A stretch of 17,597 nt of DNA from Clostridiaceae bacterium (GCA_003510765.1 DOKV01000128.1:1-17597), one strand, 5' to 3'; shown: positions 1 through 8,302, numbered from the stretch's first letter. Notes: generated by a model not told the origin, from the letters alone. A program made the numbers and translations.

Positions 1-549
1 GAAGAAGAGGTAGAAGGTCTTGAGGTTGAAAAATCTCAAGACGAAGAGGAAGCAAAGGATGATCAAACCATCGATATGAAAGATCTATTTAGAAAGAAAA
101 AAGAGATGCTAGAGACCATCAAAAAGCTGGAAAATGAAAATAGTGCCTTAAAAGAACGGCTAACAAGAATCAGTGCAGAGTATGACAACTTTAGAAAAAG
201 AACCCAAAAAGAAAAAGAAGGATTGTATTCTGACAGCATCGTAGATGTGGTGAAAACCTTACTCCCTGTGTTGGATAATTTAGAAGCCTCTATAAAAATA
301 GAAGCCCAGGATGTGGATTCGGTGAAAAAAGGCGTATCCATGACCTTAACCCAATTTCAGGAAGCTTTCCAAAAGCTAAAGGTTTCTGAAATCGACACAG
401 AGGGAAGCTTTGATCCAAACCTCCACGAAGCAGTGATGCATGTGGAAGACCCAGCCTATGGAGAAAAAGCCATCACAGATGTGTTTTTAAAAGGATATCA
501 ACGAGAAGATAAAATCATACGATATAGTGTCGTCAAAGTTGCAAATTAG
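1..549 (+). CDS. grpE: GrpE, DnaK nucleotide exchange factor (5' partial)
   Basis: GrpE speeds ADP release from DnaK in the cytoplasmic Hsp70 cycle. The reading frame is open from the first base, so the true start lies upstream; 182 residues are visible. The first ~25 are very acidic (Glu/Asp-rich), as in the disordered N-terminus of this family. An internal ATG at 76 exists, but the acidic in-frame extension and lack of a Shine-Dalgarno site before it argue that the gene begins outside the window. A long charged coiled coil follows (KKLENENSALKERL region), then the C-terminal beta domain with the family signatures FDPNLHEAVMHVED and VFLKGYQREDKIIRYSVVKV. dnaK follows after 13 bases, so the two are surely cotranscribed. 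An hrcA gene and CIRCE operator would be expected upstream but are not in view. Confidence 0.96.
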   Translation, partial: EEEVEGLEVEKSQDEEEAKDDQTIDMKDLFRKKKEMLETIKKLENENSALKERLTRISAEYDNFRKRTQKEKEGLYSDSIVDVVKTLLPVLDNLEASIKIEAQDVDSVKKGVSMTLTQFQEAFQKLKVSEIDTEGSFDPNLHEAVMHVEDPAYGEKAITDVFLKGYQREDKIIRYSVVKVAN

Positions 550-562
550 GAGGAAATAAAAC

Positions 563-2404
563 ATGGCAAAAGTAATTGGTATTGACTTAGGTACAACAAA
601 CTCAGTGGTAGCGGTAATGGAAGGGGGAGACCCAGTCATCATTACAAGTTCTGAAGGGGGTAGAACCACGCCTTCCGTGGTTTCATTCCAAGCCAACGGA
701 GAAAGACTTGTGGGACAGGTGGCGAAAAGACAAGCCATCACAAACCCAGATAAAACCATCGCCTCTGCAAAGAGATACATGGGCACAGATAAGAAATTTA
801 GCATCGAAGGAAAAGATTATACACCACAAGAAATTTCTGCCATGGTGCTTGGAAAGCTAAAGGCAGATGCGGAAGCATACCTAGGAGAAAAAGTGACTCA
901 GGCGGTAATCACCGTACCAGCTTACTTCAACGACTCTCAAAGACAGGCTACAAAAGATGCTGGAAAAATTGCAGGCCTTGAAGTTCTTAGAATCATCAAT
1001 GAGCCTACTGCAGCATCCCTTGCCTATGGTATGGATAAGGTGGATGAAGCCCATAAGATCTTAGTGTATGACCTTGGCGGCGGAACCTTTGACGTATCCA
1101 TCCTAGATCTTGGAGACGGTGTATTCGAAGTGCTTTCTACCAACGGAAACACAAAGCTTGGTGGAGATGACTTTGATGAAAGAGTGATGAATTACATCGC
1201 AGATGAATTTAAGAAGAGCAATGGTATTGATCTAAGAGCAGACAAGATGGCTCTTCAAAGATTGAAAGAAGCAGCAGAAAAAGCCAAGGTGGAGCTGAGC
1301 TCCTCCAATAGCACCTCTGTAAATCTTCCTTTCATCACTGCAGATGCCACGGGTCCAAAGCATATTGACATGACCATCACAAGAGCGAAGTTCAATGAAC
1401 TTACTGCAGACCTTGTGAAGGCCACCATTGAACCCATGAAGAAGTCCTTAAGTGATGCCGGATTGTCTTTAAATGACATCGATAAGGTGATTCTTGTAGG
1501 TGGATCCACAAGAATTCCAGCGGTGATTGATGCCATCAAGGACTTTACAGGAAAAGATCCTTCCAAGGGAGTTAATGCAGATGAAGTGGTGGCCCTTGGT
1601 GCAGCCATTCAAGCGGGTGTATTAACCGGTGAAGTAAAGGACATCTTACTACTGGACGTCACCCCACTGACACTTGGTCTTGAAACCTATGGTGGTGTTT
1701 CCACACCCATCATTGAAAGAAATACGACCATTCCAACCAAGAAGAGCCAAATCTTCACCACGGCTGCGGATGGGCAAACCTCTGTAGAGGTCCATGTGGT
1801 TCAAGGAGAAAGACAAATGGCTCCTGATAACAAGACCCTAGGAAGATTCACCTTGTCTGGTATTGCACCAGCCAAGAGAGGGATCCCACAAATCGAGGTA
1901 ACCTTTGATATTGATGCCAATGGTATTGTGAAGGTTACAGCAGTGGATAAGGCGACCAATAAGGAAGCCAACATCACCATCACGGCGTCCACAAACTTAA
2001 GCGATGATGAAATCGATAAGGCAGTGAAGGAAGCAGAGAGATTTGCGGAGGAAGACAAGAAGAAGAAAGAAGAAGTGGAAGTGAAGAACAACGCGGATCA
2101 AGCCATCTATCAGACAGAGCAAACTTTAGAAGAATTAAAGGAAAAGGTGTCTGAAGAAGAGAAGGCGAAGATCACAGAAAAGCTTGAAGTGCTGAAGAAC
2201 ATGAAGGATGGTCAAGATATTGAAGCCATCAAGAAGGCTACAGAAGAGCTAACCAAAGAATTCTACGAAGTATCTTCAAAGATTTACCAAAAGGAAGCAG
2301 AAGCAGCGCAGGCGGCCCAAGGAGCTGAAGGTGGAGAAGCACAAGGTGAACCTCAGGGAGACAACGTAGTGGATGCAGATTTTAAGGTTGAGGATGAAGA
2401 GTAA
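563..2404 (+). CDS. dnaK: Chaperone protein DnaK (Hsp70)
   Basis: ATP-driven Hsp70 chaperone that binds exposed hydrophobic segments of client proteins and cycles with DnaJ and GrpE. The 613-residue product is normal length. Visible motifs: phosphate-1 loop [10 protein letters not shown] at residues 5-14, phosphate-2 [14 protein letters not shown] at 168-181, adenosine motif [10 protein letters not shown] at 312-321, and the interdomain linker with [13 protein letters not shown] at about 362-374. The substrate-binding domain and a Lys/Glu-rich helical lid follow, with an Ala/Gly/Gln-rich tail ending [10 protein letters not shown]. The nucleotide-binding domain is of the shorter Gram-positive type. 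A strong AGGAGG site overlapping the grpE stop codon sits 8 bases before the ATG. Its last codons contain the -35 element of a putative dnaJ promoter. Confidence 0.99.
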   Translation: MAKVIGIDLGTTNSVVAVMEGGDPVIITSSEGGRTTPSVVSFQANGERLVGQVAKRQAITNPDKTIASAKRYMGTDKKFSIEGKDYTPQEISAMVLGKLKADAEAYLGEKVTQAVITVPAYFNDSQRQATKDAGKIAGLEVLRIINEPTAASLAYGMDKVDEAHKILVYDLGGGTFDVSILDLGDGVFEVLSTNGNTKLGGDDFDERVMNYIADEFKKSNGIDLRADKMALQRLKEAAEKAKVELSSSNSTSVNLPFITADATGPKHIDMTITRAKFNELTADLVKATIEPMKKSLSDAGLSLNDIDKVILVGGSTRIPAVIDAIKDFTGKDPSKGVNADEVVALGAAIQAGVLTGEVKDILLLDVTPLTLGLETYGGVSTPIIERNTTIPTKKSQIFTTAADGQTSVEVHVVQGERQMAPDNKTLGRFTLSGIAPAKRGIPQIEVTFDIDANGIVKVTAVDKATNKEANITITASTNLSDDEIDKAVKEAERFAEEDKKKKEEVEVKNNADQAIYQTEQTLEELKEKVSEEEKAKITEKLEVLKNMKDGQDIEAIKKATEELTKEFYEVSSKIYQKEAEAAQAAQGAEGGEAQGEPQGDNVVDADFKVEDEE

Positions 2405-2416
2405 TAAGGGTATAAT
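2388..2416 (+). promoter_or_regulatory. Putative sigma-A promoter for dnaJ
   Basis: TTGAGG (2388-2393) and a perfect TATAAT (2411-2416) are separated by 17 bases, the optimal spacing. The -35 lies inside the last codons of dnaK and the -10 just after its stop. Transcription would start near 2422 and give a leader of about 105 bases before dnaJ. This is a motif call by eye; read-through from dnaK is equally expected. Confidence 0.6.
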
Positions 2417-2438
2417 ACTCTAGGGTTTAATTGGGGAT

Positions 2439-2502
2439 GGGCAAGGTAGTTGTCCTTCCCTTGTTAAGCTATACTCTGTATTTTATGCCTTGACTGAAGG
2501 CA
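2439..2502 (+). other. dnaK-dnaJ intergenic hairpins
   Basis: Two small inverted repeats lie in the dnaJ leader. The first, 2439-2460, pairs GGG-C-AAGG with CCTTCCC with one bulged C and a 7-base loop. The second, 2486-2502, is a perfect TGCCTT/AAGGCA stem with a GACTG loop. Neither is followed by a run of T, so they do not look like intrinsic terminators. They could be processing or mRNA-stability elements, or chance. Confidence 0.35.
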
Positions 2503-2527
2503 GTGCGAAACAATAGGTGGTGTAAGA

Positions 2528-3670
2528 ATGGCAAAAAGAGACTTATATGAAGTCCTAGGACTTCAAAAAGGTGCCGATGAAAAAGAAATCAAAAGTGCTT
2601 TCAGAAAGCTTGCGATAAAATATCATCCAGACAAAAATCCTGGTGACAAGGAAGCAGAAGATCGATTTAAAGAAATCAATGAAGCTTATCAAATTCTTTC
2701 AGATCCTCAAAAGAAGGCTCAATATGATCAGTTTGGTACCACAGACTTTAATGCAGGTGGTGCAGGTGCTGGGTATAATGCTCAAGATTTTGGTGATTTT
2801 GGCGATATTTTCGAATCCTTCTTTGGGGGCGGATTTGGTGGTGGACAGCGAAGAAGAACAGGCCCAAGACGTGGCGCTGATCTTGAATATCGCTTAGACC
2901 TGACCTTTGATGAGGCGGTCTTTGGCGTGGATAAAGATATCCACATTACCAGAACGGAAGATTGTGACAGTTGTCATGGATCTGGAGCCAAGACGGGAAC
3001 ATCTAAAGAAACCTGTAAGACTTGTCATGGTTCAGGAACGGTCCGTGTCCAAAGGCAAACGCTCTTTGGCAACATGGTGCAAGAAGCACCTTGTCAAACT
3101 TGCGGTGGAAATGGAGAGGTCATCAAAGAACCTTGTGATACCTGCCGTGGAAAAGGTCAAGTGCGTCAAAGAAGAAAAATCAGTGTCAAAGTCCCTGCGG
3201 GAGTGGATACGGGGAATGTGATGCCCTTAAGAGGCCAAGGAGATAAAGGTGCCAAAGGGGGTCCATCAGGAGACCTTCATGTGGTGCTCCATGTGAAGCC
3301 ACATAAGTTCTTCATCCGAAAAGGAGACGATATTTATGTGGATACCCATATCAATATTGCCGAAGCGGCCCTAGGGAAAGAAGTTCGGGTACCCACCATT
3401 GATGGAGATGTATCCTATACTATTCCAGCAGGAACCCAATCTGGTACGCTCTTCCGCTTAAGAGGAAAGGGTGTTACCATGGTGAACTCTAGAAGTGGGG
3501 GTCGAGGAGACCAGTATGTCAATGTCATAGTAGACGTACCAAAGAAGCTCAACGATGCACAGAAAGAAGCTTTGTATCAGTTCATGGAAGCTTCTGGTCA
3601 AATCATCGACCGAGAAGCAAAAGAGGACAAAAAAGACAAGAAAGACAAGAAGAAATTCGGGATCTTTTAG
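2528..3670 (+). CDS. dnaJ: Chaperone protein DnaJ (Hsp40, type I)
   Basis: Co-chaperone that delivers clients to DnaK and stimulates its ATPase. The 380-residue protein has the full type I layout. The J domain spans about residues 4-66, with the HPD triad at 33-35. A Gly/Phe-rich linker follows at about 75-106. Four CxxCxGxG zinc repeats have cysteines at 146/149, 163/166, 189/192 and 203/206. The two-part C-terminal substrate domain ends in an unusual Lys/Asp-rich tail ([12 protein letters not shown]). The start ATG is 5 bases after AGGTGGTG (2515-2522). It is separated from dnaK by 123 bases that carry a likely internal promoter, and is closed by a strong terminator, so it is the last gene of the heat-shock operon. 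Confidence 0.98.
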   Translation: MAKRDLYEVLGLQKGADEKEIKSAFRKLAIKYHPDKNPGDKEAEDRFKEINEAYQILSDPQKKAQYDQFGTTDFNAGGAGAGYNAQDFGDFGDIFESFFGGGFGGGQRRRTGPRRGADLEYRLDLTFDEAVFGVDKDIHITRTEDCDSCHGSGAKTGTSKETCKTCHGSGTVRVQRQTLFGNMVQEAPCQTCGGNGEVIKEPCDTCRGKGQVRQRRKISVKVPAGVDTGNVMPLRGQGDKGAKGGPSGDLHVVLHVKPHKFFIRKGDDIYVDTHINIAEAALGKEVRVPTIDGDVSYTIPAGTQSGTLFRLRGKGVTMVNSRSGGRGDQYVNVIVDVPKKLNDAQKEALYQFMEASGQIIDREAKEDKKDKKDKKKFGIF

Positions 3671-3699
3671 CATCCATGTTGGATGTTTCCATATAAAAG

Positions 3700-3729
3700 A
3701 GTCTCAGGGAAGTTTCCCTGGGACTTTTT
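3700..3729 (+). terminator. Intrinsic terminator after dnaJ
   Basis: An 11-bp stem (AGTCTCAGGGA with TCCCTGGGACT, one T-G wobble) closes on a 4-base AGTT loop and is followed by TTTTT at 3725-3729. It starts 30 bases after the dnaJ stop. It should end the chaperone transcript before the ribosome-modification genes. Confidence 0.9.
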
Positions 3730-3745
3730 ATGGCTTTTCGAAGCG

Positions 3746-3776
3746 TTCTTTTCTTGTGGAGAATTTGTATTATAAT
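3746..3776 (+). promoter_or_regulatory. Putative promoter upstream of small membrane gene and prmA
   Basis: A perfect TATAAT lies at 3771-3776, downstream of the dnaJ terminator and 36 bases before the next start codon. The -35 region is poor: TTCTTT at 3746 would need a 19-base spacer. A promoter is needed here because the terminator separates this gene from dnaJ, but the exact site is uncertain. Confidence 0.4.
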
Positions 3777-3812
3777 AGAGTACATAGGAAGCAGGTTCAT
3801 GTGGAGGTAACG

Positions 3813-4085
3813 ATGAAAAAGAAACAACTATTGCCCATGGTTTTTGGGGGGTCTATACTGTTGGTACTGGTGCCGCTTTTGTACACCATGGTGACAAAAG
3901 AGACGTTGTCGGAGAGCGCCTTGAAAGGGGTGTTTCTTGGGGCAGGCCTATTGGTGTTGGTGGGCATAGGGGTTCATATCTTGGAGCGTAAGACCATGAA
4001 GAAATCCATAGTAAAAGAAATGGTGCTCATGGTTGGTATATTGGTGGCACTACTGATGGCCGTTTTTGGCGGTCGAATGGGATAG
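3813..4085 (+). CDS. Small three-helix membrane protein, unidentified
   Basis: I do not recognise this family. The 90-residue product is strongly hydrophobic, with three probable transmembrane helices at about residues 7-27, 37-56 and 69-86. Basic patches stand at the N-terminus (MKKKQ) and between helices 2 and 3 (ERKTMKKSIVK), which by the positive-inside rule suggests a cytoplasmic N-terminus. There are no cysteines or catalytic motifs. The start is chosen because GGAGGT (3803-3808) sits 4 bases before the ATG; the in-frame open region upstream runs back into dnaJ and the terminator and is not coding. The gene ends 15 bases before prmA, so they are probably cotranscribed. It may be a lineage-specific passenger or have a role in the membrane; the neighbourhood does not decide it. 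Confidence 0.75.
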   Translation: MKKKQLLPMVFGGSILLVLVPLLYTMVTKETLSESALKGVFLGAGLLVLVGIGVHILERKTMKKSIVKEMVLMVGILVALLMAVFGGRMG

Positions 4086-4100
4086 ATGGGAGAGAAATAG

Positions 4101-5045
4101 ATGAGTACATGGAATGAAATCAAATTGGTGATGCATGAAGATGACTTGGAGTACATTCAAGGGATTCTATATACCATGGATGTGAAAGGAGTCTCCATTG
4201 AAGACCCTAGAGATATTCTAGGGCGCGAGCAAGGACCTTTAACTTGGGATTTTGCAGACATCAACATTTTTGAGTATGGCAAAGACAAGGCTGTGGTGAA
4301 GGCCTACTTCAACATCCATGTGGATGTTCAGGAAGTGGTCAAAGAAATTGAAGATAAAATCAAGGAAGCCAAAAGCTTTGGCGTGCCTTTTCATGGATAT
4401 GAGATTTTCCAAGAAGAAGTCCATGAAAAAGACTGGGCCAATGAATGGAAGAAGTACTACAAACCCACCAAAATCGGTGAGCGATTTGTGGTGAAGCCCC
4501 TTTGGGAAGAGTATGAAAAAGAGGAACATGAAATTATTCTTCATATGGACCCTGGCATGGCCTTTGGCACAGGGACCCATGAGACCACCAGGATGTGTTT
4601 GGCGGCCATAGAAACATACATGAAAAAGGATACGGTGGTTTTTGATATTGGCACAGGTTCTGGCATCCTTGCCATTGGGGCATCAAAGCTTGGTGCCAAG
4701 GAAGTGATTGGCGTAGATCTGGACATGGTGGCCGTGGACTCAGCCAAAGAAAATGTAAGCTATAATGACCTGACCAATGTGCAGATTCTACATGGCAATC
4801 TCATGGACGTGGTGGAGGGAAAAGCCCAGATCATCGTGGCCAATATCATCGCTGAAATCATTGTGGTGTTGGTGAAAGATGTGAAGAAGATGTTGGAAAA
4901 AGAAGGGGTATTCATTGCCTCTGGAATCATCAAGGAGAAAGAATCCATGGTTCGAGAAGCACTACAAAAGGAAGGATTCACCGTTAAGGAAGTGCGCTAT
5001 GACGGTGAATGGGTATGCATGATTTCTCAGGTGGCGCATGCATAA
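4101..5045 (+). CDS. prmA: Ribosomal protein L11 methyltransferase PrmA
   Basis: S-adenosylmethionine-dependent enzyme that methylates amino groups of ribosomal protein L11 in the cytoplasm. The 314-residue length is typical. The N-terminal substrate-recognition domain begins with the common W-x-E pattern (MSTWNEIKL). The linker carries the conserved W112/W116 region (DWANEWKKYYKP), followed by DPGMAFGTGTHETT at 150-163. SAM-binding motif I FDIGTGSGIL is at 181-190, the acidic loop GVDLD at about 204-208, and the motif IV-like ANIIAEII at 247-254. A GGGAGAG site lies 7 bases before the ATG. It overlaps rsmE by 8 bases (5038-5045), implying translational coupling, and dnaJ-prmA-rsmE order is widely kept in Firmicutes. 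Confidence 0.97.
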   Translation: MSTWNEIKLVMHEDDLEYIQGILYTMDVKGVSIEDPRDILGREQGPLTWDFADINIFEYGKDKAVVKAYFNIHVDVQEVVKEIEDKIKEAKSFGVPFHGYEIFQEEVHEKDWANEWKKYYKPTKIGERFVVKPLWEEYEKEEHEIILHMDPGMAFGTGTHETTRMCLAAIETYMKKDTVVFDIGTGSGILAIGASKLGAKEVIGVDLDMVAVDSAKENVSYNDLTNVQILHGNLMDVVEGKAQIIVANIIAEIIVVLVKDVKKMLEKEGVFIASGIIKEKESMVREALQKEGFTVKEVRYDGEWVCMISQVAHA

Positions 5046-5775
5046 GTTCTTTACAGAGGAAATGGATGAGCAGACGGCTTATGTGCGAGGAGATGACCAT
5101 AAGCATCTCTTTAAAGTATTGCGATTAAAAGTTGGCGATAAAGTGGTGGTGAATGATTTAAAAGGTCAAGACTATGCTGGAGAGATCCAAGAGATGGACA
5201 AGCAATGGACCAAAATCAGCATTCGAGAGAAAATTCTCGACACCAACGAAAGCCCCTTACGGGTGACCCTTTTCCAAGGGCTGCCCAAGGCAGGGAAAAT
5301 GGATCTTATTGTGCAAAAATGCACAGAGCTTGGGGTGATGAAAATCGTGCCTGTGGATACAGCCCGGGTGGTGGTGAAAAGTGCCCAGGAGTACAAAAAA
5401 ATGGATCGATTAAAGCGCATCGCCTTAGAAGCGGCCAAGCAGTCTAAGCGATCCACCTTACCAGAGATTGTAGAGCCCATCTCCTTTGAGGATGGTATTA
5501 AGATGATGGCGGACTATGATGTGGTGGTGGTGCCCTATGAAAATCAGGAAGATTTTGGGTTTACAGCATTGAAAGAGGCTGTGCCCACCGCAGGGACCAT
5601 GGCCATTTTTGTTGGCCCAGAGGGTGGCTTCACAGAGGAAGAAATCCATGTGCTTAGGGCTGCCCATGCAAACATCGTCACCTTAGGCAAACGCATACTC
5701 CGCACGGAGACGGCGGGGTTTACGGCAGTGGCCATGGCACAATTGCTGTATGGAGATATGGGAGGAAAGAAATAG
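5038..5775 (+). CDS. rsmE: 16S rRNA (uracil-1498-N3)-methyltransferase RsmE
   Basis: Methylates N3 of U1498 in 16S rRNA on the assembled 30S subunit. The 245-residue protein matches the family length. An N-terminal PUA-like RNA-binding domain (about 1-70, with the common H21/H23 and VLR segment) is followed by a SPOUT/trefoil-knot domain. Knot motifs are QKCTELGV (93-100), EAAKQSKR (131-138), VGPEGGFTEEEI (192-203) and LGKRILRTETA (216-226), which build the SAM pocket. Translation starts inside the end of prmA, with AGGTGG only 3 bases before the ATG, so coupling to prmA is likely. Its stop codon touches the mtaB start with no gap. Valine is encoded almost entirely by GTG here, unlike ppdK. 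Confidence 0.97.
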   Translation: MHKFFTEEMDEQTAYVRGDDHKHLFKVLRLKVGDKVVVNDLKGQDYAGEIQEMDKQWTKISIREKILDTNESPLRVTLFQGLPKAGKMDLIVQKCTELGVMKIVPVDTARVVVKSAQEYKKMDRLKRIALEAAKQSKRSTLPEIVEPISFEDGIKMMADYDVVVVPYENQEDFGFTALKEAVPTAGTMAIFVGPEGGFTEEEIHVLRAAHANIVTLGKRILRTETAGFTAVAMAQLLYGDMGGKK

Positions 5776-7074
5776 ATGAAAGTTGCATTTCAGACCCTTG
5801 GTTGTCGGGTCAATGTCTATGACTCAGAAGCCATGATTGAAATGTTCCAAAAAGATGGCTATGAGCTGGTGGATTTTCAAGAGGTGGCTGATGTATATGT
5901 GATCAATACTTGCACCGTGACCAATATGGGCGATAAGAAGTCTAGGCAATACATCAGTAGAGCCAAAAGAACCAACAAAGACGCCACTGTGGCTGTGGTG
6001 GGATGCTATAGTCAAGTGAGTAAGGAAGATGTGGTGAACATTCCAGGGGTGGATGTGGTCTTGGGCTCCAGGAATAAGGGAGACATTGTCTTTCATGTAA
6101 ATCAAGCTAGAGCTGAAAAGAGACAGATTGTCCAGGTGACCGATAAGCTGCTTTTAAACACCACCTTTGAAGACCTAGGGGTTACCAGCTATGAAGGAAA
6201 AACCAGAGCTTTTCTTAAAATTCAAGATGGGTGTAACCGCTTTTGCTCCTACTGCATCATTCCCTATGCTAGAGGGGGTCTCTCCAGTAAAGCGCCCAAG
6301 AAAGTACTGAGAGAAATTGAAAAACTGGCAGAAGAAGGATTCCAAGAAGTGATTTTATCAGGTATTCATATTGCGTCCTACGGACATGATTTGCCTGAAA
6401 AATGCGATTTGTTGGATCTTTTGGAGGAAGTGGAAAAGATTCAGGGCATTCTTCGGGTGCGCATTGGTTCCATTGAGCCCATGTTCTTTAAAGAAGGAAG
6501 AATGGAAAGGATTTTAAAGCTCAAAAAGCTTTGTCCTCATTTTCACCTATCCCTTCAGTCTGGAGCCAATGAGACACTGAAAAGAATGAACAGACGCTAC
6601 ACCAAAGAAGAGTTTCAAGAAGTGGTAGAAGAGCTGCGAAAGAAGATGGAAGATGTCTCCATCACCACGGATATCATCGTAGGGTTTCCTGAAGAGACCC
6701 AGGAAGAATTCTTGGAAACCTATGAATTTTTACAGAAGATGAAACTGACCAAAATCCATACCTTTAAATATAGTCCGCGGAAGGGGACGCCAGCCTATCA
6801 CATGAAAGATCATGTATCTGGGGTGGAAAAGGATGCGCGAAGTAAGAAAATCATGGTTCAAAGTGATGCCCATGAAGAAGCCTTCTTAGACAAGTATCTA
6901 GGCCATGAGGTGGAGGTGCTGTTTGAAGAAGGGCAAGAGGGCATCCATTATGGATATACTAGAAATTATTTAAAGGTAAAAGTTCAGGCTAAAGAGGGGA
7001 AGAACCTCCAAGGACAAATGATCAAGACAAAGATTCAAGAGAGAAAAGGGACGATTTTACTTGGTGAGGTCTAA
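5776..7074 (+). CDS. mtaB: tRNA t6A37 methylthiotransferase MtaB
   Basis: Radical-SAM methylthiotransferase converting t6A37 to ms2t6A37 in tRNAs that read ANN codons. At 432 residues it has the three expected domains. The N-terminal UPF0004 domain has cluster-binding cysteines C10 (TLGCRVN), C46 (NTCTVTN) and C77 (VGCYSQ). The radical-SAM core has CxxxCxxC at C153, C157 and C160 (GCNRFCSYC). A C-terminal TRAM-like RNA-binding segment begins at about residue 370. The LGCRVN form and the neighbourhood fit MtaB (YqeV) rather than MiaB or RimO. It starts at the base after the rsmE stop, with GGAGG at 5761-5765. The operon joins three modifications of the translation machinery. Confidence 0.96.
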   Translation: MKVAFQTLGCRVNVYDSEAMIEMFQKDGYELVDFQEVADVYVINTCTVTNMGDKKSRQYISRAKRTNKDATVAVVGCYSQVSKEDVVNIPGVDVVLGSRNKGDIVFHVNQARAEKRQIVQVTDKLLLNTTFEDLGVTSYEGKTRAFLKIQDGCNRFCSYCIIPYARGGLSSKAPKKVLREIEKLAEEGFQEVILSGIHIASYGHDLPEKCDLLDLLEEVEKIQGILRVRIGSIEPMFFKEGRMERILKLKKLCPHFHLSLQSGANETLKRMNRRYTKEEFQEVVEELRKKMEDVSITTDIIVGFPEETQEEFLETYEFLQKMKLTKIHTFKYSPRKGTPAYHMKDHVSGVEKDARSKKIMVQSDAHEEAFLDKYLGHEVEVLFEEGQEGIHYGYTRNYLKVKVQAKEGKNLQGQMIKTKIQERKGTILLGEV

Positions 7075-7133
7075 GTTCAAGGAGCAGTCCTATAGTATTA
7101 TTTGAAAATCAGGGTATAATGAATGAAAAGGAA

Positions 7134-7139
7134 GGGAGG
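7134..7139 (+). promoter_or_regulatory. Ribosome-binding site fixing the hinT start
   Basis: GGGAGG stands 7 bases before the ATG at 7147. An in-frame ATG at 7123 would add eight residues (MKRKGGNG) that the HIT family lacks, so 7147 is preferred. Confidence 0.8.
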
Positions 7140-7146
7140 CAACGGC

Positions 7147-7488
7147 ATGGATTGTTTATTTTGCAAAATTGCAAAGGGAGAGATTCCTTCTACAAAGGTC
7201 TATGAAGATGAACAGCTACTGGCTTTTAGAGACATTGACCCCAAAGCGCCTACGCATATCTTGATCATCCCCAAGAAGCACATCTCCTCTATCAATGCAT
7301 TGACAAAGGAGGATACGGCTTTAGTGGGTGAAGCGTATCTACTTGTGAAAAACCTGGCAAAAGAAGAAGGCATCGATACTTCTGGTTATCGTGTAGTGGT
7401 GAACACGTTACAGGATGGAGGACAAACGGTGGACCATCTTCACTTCCATCTTTTGGGTGGAAGAAGTCTTGGGTGGCCACCAGGCTAA
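7147..7488 (+). CDS. hinT: HIT-family purine nucleoside phosphoramidase HinT
   Basis: Histidine-triad hydrolase acting on adenosine phosphoramidates and related AMP conjugates. The 113 residues from this start align with the usual HinT length. It begins with the metal-site pattern C3-x2-C6 (DCLFCKIAKGEIPS), continues with DIDPKAPTHILIIPKKHI, and ends with the triad H97-x-H99-x-H101 (HLHFHLLGGR) followed by the classic LGWPPG terminus. The gap of 72 bases after mtaB holds no clear terminator and only an isolated TATAAT at 7115-7120 without a -35 partner. Read-through from mtaB is the simplest reading. The mtaB-hinT-rpsU order is common in clostridia. Confidence 0.96.
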   Translation: MDCLFCKIAKGEIPSTKVYEDEQLLAFRDIDPKAPTHILIIPKKHISSINALTKEDTALVGEAYLLVKNLAKEEGIDTSGYRVVVNTLQDGGQTVDHLHFHLLGGRSLGWPPG

Positions 7489-7493
7489 AACCA

Positions 7494-7522
7494 TTGACTG
7501 ATTCCAATTTATGTACTATAAT
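7494..7522 (+). promoter_or_regulatory. Strong sigma-A-type promoter for rpsU-yqeY
   Basis: TTGACT (7494-7499) and TATAAT (7517-7522) are spaced by exactly 17 bases, 11 of 12 consensus positions. It begins 5 bases after the hinT stop. Transcription would start near 7529, leaving a leader of about 60 bases before rpsU. This is the best promoter in the window, as expected for a ribosomal protein gene. Confidence 0.85.
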
Positions 7523-7590
7523 TACTAATGTGTTATTTTGCCCTAAAGGCTGATATTTATATTTTTAACTAGCGGAGGGAGGGATAATGA

Positions 7591-7767
7591 ATGTCAGAAA
7601 TCAAAGTTGGAGAAAATGAATCTTTAGAGAATGCACTGAGACGCTTCAAGAAGAAATGTGCAAGATCCGGAATTCTTGGTGAAGTCAGAAAGAGAGAACA
7701 TTATGAGAAGCCAAGCGTAAAGAAGAAGCTAAAGTCCGAAGCTGCAAGAAAAAGAAAGTTCAAGTAA
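7591..7767 (+). CDS. rpsU: 30S ribosomal protein S21
   Basis: Small basic protein of the 30S subunit that helps expose the anti-Shine-Dalgarno end of 16S rRNA during initiation. The 58-residue product begins [20 protein letters not shown], the typical S21 N-terminus. It has [21 protein letters not shown] in the middle and a Lys/Arg-rich tail (AARKRKFK). A very strong GGAGGGAGGG site (7574-7583) precedes the start by 7 bases. A nearby ATG at 7587 is out of frame and meets a stop after ten codons, so 7591 is the start. It is driven by the promoter at 7494-7522 and followed by yqeY after 31 bases without a terminator. Confidence 0.97.
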   Translation: MSEIKVGENESLENALRRFKKKCARSGILGEVRKREHYEKPSVKKKLKSEAARKRKFK

Positions 7768-7798
7768 TTTTCTTTTTAAAAGAAGGTGTGATCAAAGT

Positions 7799-8242
7799 AT
7801 GATCAAAGAACAGATTCAGAATGACTGGAAGGCGGCTTTAAAAAGCAAAGAGAAACAGCGAGCCAGTGTATTAAGCATGGCCAAATCAGCGATTCTTTAT
7901 GCTGAAAAAGAAGCGAAGTCTTCACTTTCCGAAGAACAAATCATAGAAATTCTCGCCAGAGAAGTGAAAATGAGAAGAGATGCTGTGGCGGAGTTCCAAA
8001 AAGGTAACAGAAATGACTTGGTGGAACAAAGCGAATTCGAAATAGAAACTTTATTAAGTTATCTACCAAAGCAGTTAAAAGAAGAAGAAATAATTGAATT
8101 GGTTGAGAATACAGCTGTAGAAATCGGAGCAAATAACATGAAAGACATGGGGAAACTCATGGCAGCACTCAAACCATTGACCACAGGAAAAGCCGATGGC
8201 AAACTTGTGAGTACCCTGGTGAAGAACTACCTAATGAAATAA
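7799..8242 (+). CDS. yqeY: YqeY/GatB-domain protein
   Basis: Soluble 147-residue protein of the YqeY family, which resembles the C-terminal helical tail of the GatB subunit of tRNA amidotransferase; a tRNA-related role is often suggested but not settled. Characteristic segments include the N-terminal ALKSKEKQRASVLSMAKSAI, the REVKMRRDAVAEFQKGNRNDLV helix, E-x-E-ILLSYLPKQL-like (EIETLLSYLPKQLKEEEI), and the C-terminal KDMGKLMAALKPLTTGKADGKLVSTLV block. AAGGTGTG ends 8 bases before the ATG. It is cotranscribed with rpsU, a very common pairing in Firmicutes, and ends at a strong terminator. Confidence 0.95.
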   Translation: MIKEQIQNDWKAALKSKEKQRASVLSMAKSAILYAEKEAKSSLSEEQIIEILAREVKMRRDAVAEFQKGNRNDLVEQSEFEIETLLSYLPKQLKEEEIIELVENTAVEIGANNMKDMGKLMAALKPLTTGKADGKLVSTLVKNYLMK

Positions 8243-8249
8243 AAAATGG

Positions 8250-8285
8250 CTCATCTTGTTTCTTAGAAATAAGGTGAGTTTTTTT
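8250..8285 (+). terminator. Intrinsic terminator after yqeY
   Basis: A 13-bp stem (CTCATCTTGTTTC with GAAATAAGGTGAG, two G-T wobbles) closes on a TTA loop and runs into seven T (8279-8285). Six A precede the stem, so the structure might also work weakly on the opposite strand. It separates the rpsU-yqeY transcript from the oxidoreductase gene. Confidence 0.92.
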
Positions 8286-8302
8286 GCTTAATTTTACTGA
8301 AA

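Noticed and set aside
487..804. Antisense open frames opposite dnaK, prmA, rsmE, mtaB and ppdK
   Set aside because: They lie wholly opposite conserved coding genes, lack ribosome-binding sites and recognisable domains, and are expected shadows of the codon bias.
3671..3685. CATCC-ATGTT-GGATG hairpin just after dnaJ
   Set aside because: A 5-bp stem with no T tract next to a much stronger true terminator; likely chance.
3555..3812. Longer version of the small membrane protein starting inside dnaJ
   Set aside because: The extension is out of frame with dnaJ, crosses the terminator and is not protein-like. The ATG at 3813 has a proper GGAGGT site.
7102..7120. TTGAAA and TATAAT before hinT as a promoter
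   Set aside because: The spacer is only 7 bases, far from 16-18, and no alternative -35 or TGn element fits the TATAAT.
7789..7808. Direct repeat TGATCAAAG twice, 11 bases apart, at the yqeY start
   Set aside because: The second copy is simply the start of the coding sequence and the first overlaps the ribosome-binding region. A short duplication is a sufficient explanation, and the upstream GTG reading hits a stop after three codons.
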